Positions 28,641-38,117 of a stretch of 64,000 bases of DNA are shown piece by piece (positions within the stretch are counted from its first letter, which is position 1; each line of letters opens with the position of its first letter). Where the stretch lies: NCBI GenBank assembly GCA_028150825.1, contig JAOGIM010000001.1, positions 1-64,000 on the forward strand, given 5' to 3'. The translations under genes were made by a program, and so were the position numbers. The DNA comes from Paracoccaceae bacterium (GTDB taxonomy: Bacteria > Pseudomonadota > Alphaproteobacteria > Rhodobacterales > Rhodobacteraceae). The notes beneath the pieces were generated by a model. That model had not been told where the DNA came from. It saw nothing but the letters and a program-made list of their open reading frames with translations, and did not search any database.

Positions 28641-29386
28641 CAACTCCCCCCGAGGTAAGCGTCTATAACGCGTTGATCATTCTGTAGATCACTGGGCGTC
28701 CCACTTGCCAACATTTTACCATTAGATAAGCAATAAATTTTGGATGCGAGGTTCATAATAACCCTCATGTTGTGTTCGATCACACACAGCGTTATTCCTA
28801 ATTCCTCGTTTGCCCGCCTCAGGCGATCAATTAACCCATTAATCAATGTTGGATTGATACCTGCGGTCGGTTCATCGAGAAGCAAGACTTTTGGTTCATT
28901 CATAAGTGCCATTGCAAATTCTAAAAGTTTTTGCTGCCCAAATGATAAGTCTCCGGAAATTAAGTTTCGCTTAGAATATAAACCCACAAATTCTAGAAGG
29001 CTCTCAGCTCTGTCTTTAATTTCACCTTTTCGGCTAGCGAAGATGGAGGTCTTAGAAGAACTTCTATGTGACACGGAGATTTGCATATTATCAACACAGT
29101 TCATTTTTCCATAAATTCTCGTTTGTTGAAAAGTTCTTAGCATCCCCAAACGAGCAATATCACCAACCCTGAGTTTCGAAATTTCCGCATTTTCAAATTT
29201 AATCGAACCCTTGTCAATGGGGTGATAGCCCACAATAGAATTGAATAATGTCGTTTTCCCGCACCCGTTCGGACCAATAATACCCGTTATCGAACCCTTT
29301 GCCACGGACATAGTTATATCTACATTTGCGTGAACTCCACCGTACGATTTAGAAACATCATTTACAGAGATTAACTGTTCGGACAT
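28640..29386 (-). CDS. livG: Branched-chain amino acid-type ABC transporter ATP-binding protein LivG
   Basis: 248 aa. Walker A IIGPNGCGKTTLFN, signature LSFGQQKLLEFAMAL, Walker B VLLLDEPTAGINP, and CVIEHNMRVIMNLASKIY (H-loop). Start ATG at 29386 overlaps the livM stop (TAATG), and the stop overlaps the livF start, so translation is coupled along livM-livG-livF. Confidence 0.92.
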   Translation of the reverse strand: MSEQLISVNDVSKSYGGVHANVDITMSVAKGSITGIIGPNGCGKTTLFNSIVGYHPIDKGSIKFENAEISKLRVGDIARLGMLRTFQQTRIYGKMNCVDNMQISVSHRSSSKTSIFASRKGEIKDRAESLLEFVGLYSKRNLISGDLSFGQQKLLEFAMALMNEPKVLLLDEPTAGINPTLINGLIDRLRRANEELGITLCVIEHNMRVIMNLASKIYCLSNGKMLASGTPSDLQNDQRVIDAYLGGS

Positions 29387-30447
29387 TATATGGTTTCTCC
29401 TGATTTAACGTTGGCCCCTTCTCTAGACGCATCTATTGCGATACCAAAACTTTCGGGATATTTCGATTGTAACCAGCCCATAATGCCTTGTTGAAAGTAA
29501 ACAATATTTACGATTAGTATCAGACCCAAAGCCACCCACTGGAGATTCAGTAAATAAGTCCACGTAGTTTCTTTTATCACATGGAATAGAATTGCCCCCA
29601 AAACCGGCCCCCACAAAGTTCCTTTTCCACCCAACAAAACCATTGCGACCATAAAAATGCCAAACGTAGGAATCGGGTAGGCAACTTCCTTATCTATGAA
29701 ACCCGCCATGTTCCCTGCAACGGCGCCGATACATCCCATAAAAAATGCGGCTATTGTCCAGCCAATTCTTTTATATTTAAGCGTTGGTATTCCCATAGCC
29801 TCAGCTTTGTCTTCATCATCTCTAATGGCATTAATCGCCAACCCAAACTGGGTTGAATACAGCCAACGGAGTAGAAAATGTGCAGCCACCGCAAAAACAA
29901 AGCACAGGATGTAGAAGAATGTTGATCGAAACTCAATATCACCGGGAAATAACGGCATGGATATTCCCGATGCCCCTCCCACGTAATTAATTGTGATGGT
30001 GATTTCAGCTGTAGCGATAGCCAATCCGAGCGACCCTATGGCAAAGTAAGGACCTCTCAGACCAAACATAAACGAACTAAATACTAGTGCCATTAAAACT
30101 GAAACGACGCCTGCCGCTAATATGCCCAATCCCAAACCGATAAAATACTGACTTTCCGTAAACACAGGTTTGATAGAACCCATGGCTGAAGTGTATTCCC
30201 CAACTCCCCCTTCATAAAAGAAAGAAACCTGCACAATCGCCGAAATATACATGCCTACTCCGAAGAACGTAATATTACCCAGAGAGTTATAGCCTGTTTG
30301 CCCGCCCAAAGTATCCCATGTCGAGGCCATCAGAACCATCATCCAGAGGTACGCTATGGAAAGAGTGTAGTTTGGAAAGAATATTGGCCCCAGAATGCCA
30401 AGGATGCCTAGAGCACCATAGATATATGCATCATTTCGCGCGATCAT
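29386..30447 (-). CDS. livM: Branched-chain amino acid-type ABC transporter permease LivM
   Basis: 353 aa with about 10 membrane helices beginning YGALGILGILGPIFFPNYTLSIAYLWMMVLM. The transporter motif AIRDDEDKAEAMGIPTLKYKRIGWTIAA is the conserved LivM cytoplasmic loop contacting the ATPase, and FGVGMYISAIVQVSFF is typical. It pairs with LivH. The start overlaps the livH stop as ATGA. Confidence 0.92.
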   Translation of the reverse strand: MIARNDAYIYGALGILGILGPIFFPNYTLSIAYLWMMVLMASTWDTLGGQTGYNSLGNITFFGVGMYISAIVQVSFFYEGGVGEYTSAMGSIKPVFTESQYFIGLGLGILAAGVVSVLMALVFSSFMFGLRGPYFAIGSLGLAIATAEITITINYVGGASGISMPLFPGDIEFRSTFFYILCFVFAVAAHFLLRWLYSTQFGLAINAIRDDEDKAEAMGIPTLKYKRIGWTIAAFFMGCIGAVAGNMAGFIDKEVAYPIPTFGIFMVAMVLLGGKGTLWGPVLGAILFHVIKETTWTYLLNLQWVALGLILIVNIVYFQQGIMGWLQSKYPESFGIAIDASREGANVKSGETI

Positions 30448-31349
30448 TGGACAACCTGCCTGTTCTTTTTAAGTAACATCTGCCTCCAGACAAGAACTAT
30501 TAAAAGTATCAGCACGGGTGCAGCTACTTCATAAGCAGTCCCAAATATTATTCCAGTGTACTTTTCAAATAGTCCAATACCAAAGCCAGCTCCAATAACT
30601 GCAGGTAAATTACCCAAGCCGGCCGCAGTGACGATGGCAAAGGTTCTTACTGAGTAAGTTATTCCGTAAAATGGTTGTATGACCCATATAATTGATACAA
30701 GTACACCAGCAGCTCCGCACAACGCTGAATTCAATGCAAACGTGAAAGCGTACACTCTATCCGTATCGATACCAAGAACTTTGGCTGCGCGCGGATCTTG
30801 CGACGTTGCGCGAATAGCCTGCCCTGTTCGAGATTTTTTCATAAACAGCACCACTGCAACTGCCAATAGACCTGCAAGGATTAGAGATAGAATTTTTGAT
30901 GATGGCACTGTGACCATATTATCAAAAAAATCATAAACCGGCATTTCCATATCAACTGTTTGAACTTCCGGTCCAAAGATTAGGTTCATCACTTGTTGCA
31001 TTAATAAGGATAGGCCAAATGTCGCGAGTAGTGAAACGAACATGTCTTGATCTATAATGCGCCGGATCATTGTCACGTAAATTAGCCAGCCATAAATAAA
31101 CATGACCAATATTACTATCAGCATTATAATAAGCAATGGAACATCGTAATAGTGCAATGCCAAAGCCATATAACCACCAGCAATAACAAAATCACCCTGC
31201 GCAAGATTTTTGATATTCATTACACCCCATACTAGCGCCAAACCATAAGCGCTTAGAGCGAAGACTGCTCCAACAAATATGCCTTCAAGTATAATTTGGA
31301 TATTAATTATAGGCGCCCACACAAACAGAAGCTGAAGATTTTCGAGCAT
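30444..31349 (-). CDS. livH: Branched-chain amino acid-type ABC transporter permease LivH
   Basis: 301 aa with about 8 hydrophobic helices; ILEGIFVGAVFALSAYGLALVWGVMNIKNLAQGDFVIAGG is the classic LivH N-terminal pattern and RATSQDPRAAKVLGIDTDRVYAFTFAL the ATPase-contact loop. CGGAGA precedes the ATG at 31349. It is separated from the binding-protein gene by a strong hairpin at 31385-31414. Confidence 0.92.
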   Translation of the reverse strand: MLENLQLLFVWAPIINIQIILEGIFVGAVFALSAYGLALVWGVMNIKNLAQGDFVIAGGYMALALHYYDVPLLIIMLIVILVMFIYGWLIYVTMIRRIIDQDMFVSLLATFGLSLLMQQVMNLIFGPEVQTVDMEMPVYDFFDNMVTVPSSKILSLILAGLLAVAVVLFMKKSRTGQAIRATSQDPRAAKVLGIDTDRVYAFTFALNSALCGAAGVLVSIIWVIQPFYGITYSVRTFAIVTAAGLGNLPAVIGAGFGIGLFEKYTGIIFGTAYEVAAPVLILLIVLVWRQMLLKKNRQVVQ

Positions 31350-31384
31350 AGAATTCTCCGAGTGTATGCTGAGATTATTTAGTT

Positions 31385-31414
31385 TCTAAAGAGGCTCTTA
31401 TCAGCCTCTTTAGA
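31385..31414 (-). terminator. Strong intercistronic hairpin between binding-protein gene and livH
   Basis: Perfect 12-bp stem TCTAAAGAGGCT / AGCCTCTTTAGA with a 6-nt loop, placed after the binding-protein stop and before livH. It has no long T-run on the minus strand, so it is more likely an mRNA-stabilising or partial attenuating structure giving more binding protein than permease. Confidence 0.7.
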
Positions 31415-31426
31415 TTTCATTGTTTC

Positions 31427-32638
31427 TTAGTAGTCAACTTTTCTTGGGAATACCAAGTCAGAAAACTGTTCTACTAACGAATAAGAACCGTCAGAGCCTA
31501 TTTGTCTCATAAACATTGGCTTGGCAACATTATTACCGTTTTCAGAAAATTTTATGTCTCCATAGAAAGTCTCCATCTCGACGGCTGAGATTGCATCTCT
31601 TACTGCATCCTGGTCAAAGCTGTTTGCCGCTTCGAATGCTTCTTTCCAAACATACACTGCAGCAGAAGCTTGTGCAGATTGATAAGGAACCGAGGAGTAG
31701 GACGGGTGAGCAGCTTTAAAGCCGCTGTTCCAATCCGAAGCACTGCCAAACATTGGGTCTGATTTAGAAAGTGTTTCAACCCACTGTGTTGGACAAAGGA
31801 AACCGTTAGACGCATTGGGGAATTTCTCTTGGACTTTGGCCGCTTCACAATGTGTCATGGCTATGATCGGAATATTTACTTTCATCTCATCAATTTGTCG
31901 TGCAGCAGTAGCAGCGCCTTTTGAGTGGCCTGAGATTACCAAGATGTCAGGCTTGAGAGCTTTTGCTTTGGTTAAGGTAGTTGACATATCCGAAAGATCA
32001 GCCGGCAATTGATCGTCAATTATTACCTTCATTCCATACTCATTGAGCTTATCGACAACACCTGCTCGAACATCCATCGAAAATGGATCACCCTCAAATG
32101 CAAGCGCAACCTTAATTTTGCTTGGATCGTCTGAGCTTGCTGCTGCCATATCAACTGCTGTTGCTAAGTATTGCTCAGATGTTGATAGAACTGCGAAAAG
32201 GTATTTATATCCTTGAGTAAAAAGCGATCGCGACGCTCCCTCTGCTTCGATCATAGGTACTCCAAATTTCTCAGAGACTGGAGCTATCGCCTTTGTCATT
32301 CCAGAACTATATGGCCCCAGCATATATTCGATGCCATCTTGCTGGATCAAACGCTCGGCAAGTTGTGCTCCGCGCGCAGGCGTCGATTCGTCGTCATAGT
32401 ATTTCACAGCAAGTTTGTAGCTTTTTCCACCAACTGTGACGCCACCAGCATCGTTTATAACTTGCACTGCGTAATCATATCCACGCTGAGTGTGCAGTCC
32501 ATTTGTGGCGTATTTACCAGTCAATGATATAGAAGATCCTAAAGTAATAGTATCTCCGACCACATTTGATAACGCCGGAGTTGCGACGCCAAATGCTAAA
32601 GCAGCACATCCAGCTAAAAGACTTTTCTTTAACTTCAT
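31427..32638 (-). CDS. livJ: Periplasmic Leu/Ile/Val-type substrate-binding protein (LivJ/LivK-like)
   Basis: 403 aa from ATG 32638, preceded by GGAGGA at good spacing; an in-frame start 5 codons upstream is rejected. Signal peptide KKSLLAGCAALAFGVATPALS. Mature start VVGDTITLGSSISLTGKYATNG is the family type I fold opening, with EGASRSLFTQGYKYLFAVLSTSEQY in the ligand cleft. Type I binding proteins of this group bind varied ligands (amino acids, amides, urea, hydroxyacids). Neighbouring tartrate-dehydrogenase-like gene leaves a hydroxyacid substrate open. Confidence 0.88.
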   Translation of the reverse strand: MKLKKSLLAGCAALAFGVATPALSNVVGDTITLGSSISLTGKYATNGLHTQRGYDYAVQVINDAGGVTVGGKSYKLAVKYYDDESTPARGAQLAERLIQQDGIEYMLGPYSSGMTKAIAPVSEKFGVPMIEAEGASRSLFTQGYKYLFAVLSTSEQYLATAVDMAAASSDDPSKIKVALAFEGDPFSMDVRAGVVDKLNEYGMKVIIDDQLPADLSDMSTTLTKAKALKPDILVISGHSKGAATAARQIDEMKVNIPIIAMTHCEAAKVQEKFPNASNGFLCPTQWVETLSKSDPMFGSASDWNSGFKAAHPSYSSVPYQSAQASAAVYVWKEAFEAANSFDQDAVRDAISAVEMETFYGDIKFSENGNNVAKPMFMRQIGSDGSYSLVEQFSDLVFPRKVDY

Positions 32639-33123
32639 ATTACGTCCTCCCAAACGATTTTTAGTTTTCCATCGAGGCCAAACTTAGCACAATCTTTCAC
32701 TTCTGCAATATTAACTGTTGTTTTTATTAATTACAAAGCAGCTATTGAATCATTATTATTTCAGTGAGGGTGGTAACTTATTAACACGATTATCAATGCA
32801 AACTTCGCTGTAGCTCCTTGTACGTTGGCCAACACTTTGTTGGCAATACATGAAATAACGGGATAGAGATTTGGGACCCAAATAAAATCTGGATGGAATT
32901 CCCGTATCGATACTTTTCTTATTTTTTTATGGATTTCATCGATGCTTCTAGTTTTAAACAATCAGCCCTTTTTTTATCATGCTCAAGGTCACTACTTGTC
33001 ACTGACTAATTTATCTTGATGAGAGCCGCAATTAAGCTTTAAGCTAAAGCCAGCGCCGTGTAGGGCATTAAAAAAAATTGAAAACATCTGAGAATGTTTC
33101 AAAGCAGAAAGGAGCAAATATAA
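32639..33123. other. Divergent intergenic region
   Basis: 485 bp between the Liv binding-protein gene and the TauD-like gene, which point away from each other. It must contain both promoters. A 66-codon minus frame at 32761-32961 shows no domain. No clear regulatory motif is seen. Confidence 0.4.
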
Positions 33124-33972
33124 ATGGTTCAGGTGCGAAACACCGATTATGAGAATATAACGGCTACACCGTATGCGCCTAACCTAGGAGCAGAGATTTA
33201 TGGTGTAGATCTCAGCAAGTCCATTTCGGACGCACAATTTTCTGACATTCGCCAAGCATTTCTCGATCACCAAGTTCTTTTTTTTAAAGATCAGAGTGAG
33301 ATACCGCCAGCACGACATATAGAATTTGGCAAACGCTTTGGCTTACTGCACTCTCATCCTGCGGCACCAACAATGAAAGGTTTCCACGAAATTTTTGAAA
33401 TTCACGCTACTAAGAATTCGAAAATCGCCAATGGTGAATTCTGGCACTCCGATGTGTCTTGTGACGAGCTTCCACCATTGGGTACTATGCTGCAAATACA
33501 CATTGCACCATCATGTGGTGGCGACACAATGTTTAGTGATATGTATGCTGCATATTCTGCACTTTCCAAACCCTTTCAAGAGTTCTTAAATGGTTTGACA
33601 GCCACACATGAATCTGAACACATCTATGCTGGCCGATATGCCGATCGAGGGGTAGTTGATCAGGATATCGACTATCCGAAAGCAAAACACCCAGTTGTGC
33701 GCACTCATCCAGATACTGGGCGTAAGGCTTTATTTGTGAACCGAACATTTACCACAAGAATAAATGAGTTATCCTCTCAGGAGAGTGACTCCGTATTAAA
33801 AGTATTGTTTGAACAGGCAGAGCATGTAAACCACCAAATCCGTTTTCGTTGGTCTTTAAACGACATGGCGTTCTGGGACAATCGGTGCTGCATGCATCGT
33901 GCTGTATGGGACTACTGGCCTGAAGAGCGCAAGGGACGCCGAGTAACTATAAAAGGAGATCAACCCTTCTAG
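33124..33972 (+). CDS. TauD/TfdA-family Fe(II)/2-oxoglutarate dioxygenase
   Basis: 282 aa, ATG start with AAAGGAGC about 9 bases upstream. Iron ligands are the HxD pair His108/Asp110 (EFWHSDVSCDE) and distal His258 (CMHRAVWDYWPEERKGRRV), whose trailing Arg should bind 2-oxoglutarate. The N-terminus LGAEIYGVDLSKSISDAQFSDIRQAFLDHQVLFFKDQ is typical of TauD/TfdA. These enzymes hydroxylate taurine, alkylsulfates, betaines or aryloxy acids. The substrate is not defined and no transporter for sulfonates is adjacent. Confidence 0.9.
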   Translation: MVQVRNTDYENITATPYAPNLGAEIYGVDLSKSISDAQFSDIRQAFLDHQVLFFKDQSEIPPARHIEFGKRFGLLHSHPAAPTMKGFHEIFEIHATKNSKIANGEFWHSDVSCDELPPLGTMLQIHIAPSCGGDTMFSDMYAAYSALSKPFQEFLNGLTATHESEHIYAGRYADRGVVDQDIDYPKAKHPVVRTHPDTGRKALFVNRTFTTRINELSSQESDSVLKVLFEQAEHVNHQIRFRWSLNDMAFWDNRCCMHRAVWDYWPEERKGRRVTIKGDQPF

Positions 33973-34308
33973 GTGCACAGCTGGTAAGTTATCCCCTGAA
34001 CACATTTTTTATTAAAATTACATTTGGGAAGGCTTGCAAATTCTTTTACTCATAATGACGATATAGGTCATTTTCCAGCATAATTACCGATCAAATAGTA
34101 CAAATCTTGCCGTTCAACTGATGAACATGGTAAACGTTTTAAGACGAACAGGCTGCATAGAATGCATAAGTCTATACTGCAAATATACATTATATTTAAT
34201 TGGCTGCTCAACCATTTATTACCGAAAGGTTATGTGATAAGAATTCCATCAGGCAATGTAAGATAAACATAATTCTTCATATGGAGTGACGATAAACATT
34301 TAATCGTT
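33973..34308. other. Intergenic region, no recognised features
   Basis: 336 bp of AT-rich DNA after the TauD-like gene. I see no terminator with a good T-run, RNA gene or reading frame worth naming. Confidence 0.4.
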
Positions 34309-35697
34309 TTGCTAAATTTAGTTTTTCAATCTAAAAAATTTTTAAAAATAAGTGCGCTGCTATTGATAGATTTCACAAAAATTTGGATGTCCTTGATTTG
34401 CTGGATTTTTTGTTTTCCGCTGCTATTGATGTCTGACCCAGTCTCTTCACAATTCCATTCCATAGCATTAGTTTTATTTCTTCTTTTCATTAGCTTAATA
34501 TGCTTTAAATTGAAAAAACAATCTTTTATTATCATTGTAGCACTACTCGTAATCGGTTGGACAATTACAGAGGAAGTACCCAGTTGGGAGCAGTTAAAAA
34601 ATTCTAGTGAATTTGTTCTAATTTTTGCATGTTTAATCCCTACACTAACTCTCGTGCGTTCTACAGCAATGACGATGAGTTCGGTAACAGAAACGCAAAA
34701 AAGTTTAGCTTCGTTAGACTCTGCCAGTTCAGCCAACGGAATACAGCTCACTAGCCATATGCTCGGAGGGATTATCAATGTTGGTACTTTTGCATTGGTT
34801 GCAGTAGCGTTACCGCAGGATGCAGATACTAGGCGCAGATACATTTCTGGCACTGCAACTTTACGCGGAATGAATTCAGCGATTTTGTGGTCACCATTCT
34901 TTCTCAGCTTTGCTGTAGCAAGCGTTTATTTGCCAAAAGGTTTTGCTGCTGGAGCGATTACGCTCGGGGTTTTTAATGCAGTTATTTTTTTATTGATAAC
35001 TCAAATTATTTTTTCACCCAAAGAATCGAATAATTCGATATTACAGTCTTTGTTGCCACTTAAACCGATTGCTCTAAGATTAGTTGTAATAATTGTAAGT
35101 GTTATAGTTACGTCCGCGCTGATTGGGCTTACAGCACTGAGTGCTGTGTGCGTGGCGATGCCAGCTCTGTGTATTTTTCAATTTCTCAGACGGCCGAACA
35201 AAATAAAAGATGTTTTTAAAAACTTCAATAACCTCCAGAAGAATAGCGGTGACGAAGTTGTTATTATTTCTTTGTCAATGTTAATTGCTTCGCAATTAGG
35301 TCAAGCGGATCAAATAACCGCTGTGCTGGCCTCTTTTTTTGGTATGGCGCCCGACGTTAAAATGATTTTATTTATTCTACCTTTTCTAGTTTGGGCAAGC
35401 TCTGTGATAGGCATACACCCAGTGATTTCTTCCGCGCCCTTACTTGCCTTTATCGCTCCTAGCCTCACAGTTTACGACGCGGCGTTTGTAGCACAAGCCC
35501 ATATGATTGGATGGAGCACAGGGACTATGGTATCGTTCGCATCTCTTTCGACAATTATTGCGGCAGAAAACTTCAAAATAAGCTCAGTAAAAGTATCATT
35601 TGGAGTAAATTTTTTAATTGCAGCAGGATTAGCGATAGGAGGAGGACTAATGTTAGGATCCTTACACACCGTTTTTATAGATATTTTAGGTCCTTAG
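34309..35697 (+). CDS. Multi-spanning membrane protein, unassigned transporter
   Basis: Up to 462 aa, with about 11-12 hydrophobic helices, and a Leu-rich, almost entirely membrane sequence. The N-terminal start at TTG 34309 is weak; a start at ATG 34387 (MSLICWIF) is possible. Segments HMLGGIINVGTFALVAVALPQ, RGMNSAILWSPFFLSFAVASVYLP and GIHPVISSAPLLAFIAPSL resemble ion-transporter-superfamily carriers in general style, but I cannot name the family. An unusual feature is the long run of small/hydrophobic residues with few charges. Function unknown. Confidence 0.6.
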   Translation: MLNLVFQSKKFLKISALLLIDFTKIWMSLICWIFCFPLLLMSDPVSSQFHSIALVLFLLFISLICFKLKKQSFIIIVALLVIGWTITEEVPSWEQLKNSSEFVLIFACLIPTLTLVRSTAMTMSSVTETQKSLASLDSASSANGIQLTSHMLGGIINVGTFALVAVALPQDADTRRRYISGTATLRGMNSAILWSPFFLSFAVASVYLPKGFAAGAITLGVFNAVIFLLITQIIFSPKESNNSILQSLLPLKPIALRLVVIIVSVIVTSALIGLTALSAVCVAMPALCIFQFLRRPNKIKDVFKNFNNLQKNSGDEVVIISLSMLIASQLGQADQITAVLASFFGMAPDVKMILFILPFLVWASSVIGIHPVISSAPLLAFIAPSLTVYDAAFVAQAHMIGWSTGTMVSFASLSTIIAAENFKISSVKVSFGVNFLIAAGLAIGGGLMLGSLHTVFIDILGP

Positions 35698-35870
35698 TTC
35701 AAAATCAGAAACTAGAATCTATCAAACAAAAAAAGTGTTTAAGCGATCAATTTTTTAAATAGCATTGAGGGTGCAATTTGGAAATTTTAGTTCGATATTA
35801 ACGAACTTTGCCCAATTCCATTAGATTTTAAGGGAATAAAAATACCTAGTTAAATGGTCTTTTTGCTTCC

Positions 35871-36785
35871 CTAGGTATCACTTACTGAACCTAGCAGTAC
35901 CATTACAATCGATACGACTAGCAACAACATTGCTAATACTTCTTTGATGGAGGGCCGCTCTCCGAAATAGAAAAACGAAATCCCAAGCACTAATAGCAAC
36001 TCAATCTGACCCACTGCTCGGACGGGTCCCACCGCGTACAGTGAGAAGGCCGTAAACCAACATGCGGTGGAAATAGCACCCGAGAGACCAACAATAATTC
36101 CCTGTCGCCAATGGATGATGCTGGCAATTAATTGTTTTGGTGCACGCTGCCAAATCCAAATTCCCATAAGAATGGACTGTATTAGAACTGACACTGCTGC
36201 CGTAACGCTAGCGCGTACAACCAAATCGTCACTTTCCAGCGCATCAGCCGCAGCTCGGTAAGCCACGGTACAGAAACCAAGAAATGCGCCACTGGCCAAC
36301 CCAATTGCGGTTTGTTTCGTAAACAACGAACTGCGAAGATTGACAAACGTCAAACTACTTTTTGCCAGCGAAAGTAGGAAAACTGCAATCACGCCAATCA
36401 AGATAGCAATGCCAATTTCTAAGCTAACTATGTAGCCCAATATTATAGCCTCAAATATAACCGCCTGGATCACCTCAGTCTTAGAAAAAGCTGTACCAGC
36501 TGCAAAGGACCGGTGCGAAAACAGCGTTACAAGTAAAACTGTGAAGATGATCTGTGTTACACCTGCTGCAGTTGTCCATACCAGAAAGGAAGTATTCAAT
36601 TCAGGAAGCGGCGTGCCACTCCAAGTCGAATAGCCAAACATCCAAATAAATGCGAAAGGTAAAGCGTAGGAAAACCTTACATAGCTAGCACCAAGATCGC
36701 CAAGCGGTGCCTTCAATTTCTTTTGATAAGTACCGCGCACAGTCTGGCCAATCGCAGCAACAATCGTAACCCAGATCCAAAGCAT
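35871..36785 (-). CDS. EamA/DMT-family transporter
   Basis: 304 aa with about ten helices in two halves, the usual drug/metabolite transporter layout. The first half is WVTIVAAIGQTVRGTYQKKLKAPLGDLGASYVRFSYALPFAF and the second ends GPVRAVGQIELLLVLGISFFYFGERPSIKEVLAMLLLVVSIVMVLLG, typical of EamA repeats. Likely exports or imports a small metabolite. Adjacent genes are transporters of other families; no operon is evident. Confidence 0.83.
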   Translation of the reverse strand: MLWIWVTIVAAIGQTVRGTYQKKLKAPLGDLGASYVRFSYALPFAFIWMFGYSTWSGTPLPELNTSFLVWTTAAGVTQIIFTVLLVTLFSHRSFAAGTAFSKTEVIQAVIFEAIILGYIVSLEIGIAILIGVIAVFLLSLAKSSLTFVNLRSSLFTKQTAIGLASGAFLGFCTVAYRAAADALESDDLVVRASVTAAVSVLIQSILMGIWIWQRAPKQLIASIIHWRQGIIVGLSGAISTACWFTAFSLYAVGPVRAVGQIELLLVLGISFFYFGERPSIKEVLAMLLLVVSIVMVLLGSVSDT

Positions 36786-37083
36786 AATTATTGTCTTTCT
36801 TTTGATACAATTTTTGAACCGCTATGTTGATTAAGACATTTTAGATAGTCTTGCTCCACAACAGCTGTGCATTCAATAAGAAAAAAATAGCCATTGCTCT
36901 TTTTGATAGTAACATACGATTTCTCATGTTCTTTTCTAAAAATTATAAGATGCGTAGTTATTCTATGACACTTTTCTTTTTATTTCCTTATGTTATTCGT
37001 TACAGCACAGAAATTGCAATATCTGTAGAGCTATTGTTAAAGAGATAAAAATTCTCTTATTTAACTTAAAATTAAATGGTAAA
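36786..37083. other. Divergent intergenic region
   Basis: About 300 bp of AT-rich sequence between the EamA gene (minus) and azlC (plus), expected to hold both promoters. No distinct motif recognised. Confidence 0.35.
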
Positions 37084-37794
37084 ATGAGTAAAGAAAACAA
37101 CTTTTCAGCATTTTGGATCGGTGTTGCCGAGGGTCTATCAATGCCTTTCTGGATGGTACTAGGCTCAATGATTGGCTTTGGCTCTATGGCTCGGGATGCT
37201 GGGTTATCGATAGAAATTGCAATAGGTTCCTCTTTGGGGATTTGGGGACTTCCCGGACAAGTAGCGATGGTCGAATTAATGGCCGTAGGATTGCCAGTCC
37301 TATCAATCGTTATCGCAAGCTCTCTGGCAAATATGCGATTTATGCCAATGACAGTCGTCGTAATGCCGTTATTTAAGGGTAATTGGAGCGCCTATAAATA
37401 TCGATATTTGCTCGCCCAAATGTTATCAATAAATATCTGGAGCGTTTTCACTCGCTGCGGACCTCAACTTGCTATCGAGGACCGTCTGCCATTTTACTTC
37501 GGAGTTTCCATAATATGCCTCACTGGTGGCTGTATTGGCACAATCATTGGCTTTACTGCAGCTGATTTGCTTCCCTTCTATTTGACCGTTAGCCTGATAT
37601 TTCTGAACCCAGCATACTTTGTCTTTGTCTTTTCATCTGCACAAACTCAAAACTGCTTGATTGCGGCAGGACTTGGAGCCTGTCTAGGTCCTCTACTTTA
37701 TCAGGTTGTGCCGGAATGGACCGTTCCTGTAACAGGAATGCTCGCTGGAACTGTCGCCTTTTACTTTACTAAATGGGTGGGAAAGCAATCTTGA
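37084..37794 (+). CDS. azlC: AzlC-family branched-chain amino acid export permease
   Basis: 236 aa with about five to seven helices. The opening AFWIGVAEGLSMPFWMVLGSMIGFGSMARDAGLSIEIAIG and LPGQVAMVELMAVGLPVLSIVIASSLANMRFMPM are characteristic of AzlC. With AzlD it exports branched-chain amino acids or analogues. Its stop overlaps the azlD start region (by a TTGA overlap or by 22 bp), so the pair is translationally coupled. Confidence 0.88.
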   Translation: MSKENNFSAFWIGVAEGLSMPFWMVLGSMIGFGSMARDAGLSIEIAIGSSLGIWGLPGQVAMVELMAVGLPVLSIVIASSLANMRFMPMTVVVMPLFKGNWSAYKYRYLLAQMLSINIWSVFTRCGPQLAIEDRLPFYFGVSIICLTGGCIGTIIGFTAADLLPFYLTVSLIFLNPAYFVFVFSSAQTQNCLIAAGLGACLGPLLYQVVPEWTVPVTGMLAGTVAFYFTKWVGKQS

Positions 37795-38117
37795 CGAACG
37801 TTGAGCCTTCAATAGTTTTAACACTCTGTATTGCAGGTACTTTTATGTGGCGTGCACTTGGGGTCGCAGTTGCCAATCATATAGATATATCCAGTGATCT
37901 ATTTGAATGGTTTAATTGCGTAGCATATGCGATGCTGGCTGGCCTAATTTCAAGAATAATTTTAATTCCGTCAGGAACGTTAGAAACAACACTACTTTTT
38001 GATCGCGTTGTGGCTATGGCAATCGGTCTTGTAGTATTTGTAATATTCAAAAGGAATATATTTTGGGGAACGTTCACAGCTTTTCTAATATTTCTTAGTT
38101 TAACCGCATTAAGGTAA
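37773..38117 (+). CDS. azlD: AzlD-family small membrane partner of AzlC
   Basis: 114 aa if started at ATG 37773; a TTG at 37791 overlapping the azlC stop (TTGA) would give the usual N-terminus. Four helices, with IVLTLCIAGTFMWRALGVAVANHI and FNCVAYAMLAGLISRIIL as the family motif (ADxPLRxLP-like region is not seen). It forms the export system with AzlC. Start choice uncertain, function assigned by partner and pattern. Confidence 0.85.
   Translation: MGGKAILTNVEPSIVLTLCIAGTFMWRALGVAVANHIDISSDLFEWFNCVAYAMLAGLISRIILIPSGTLETTLLFDRVVAMAIGLVVFVIFKRNIFWGTFTAFLIFLSLTALR

Noticed and set aside
35835-35875. ATACCTAG/CTAGGTAT inverted repeat near the EamA stop
   Set aside because: Long loop (about 21 nt) overlapping the gene end; not convincing as a terminator.
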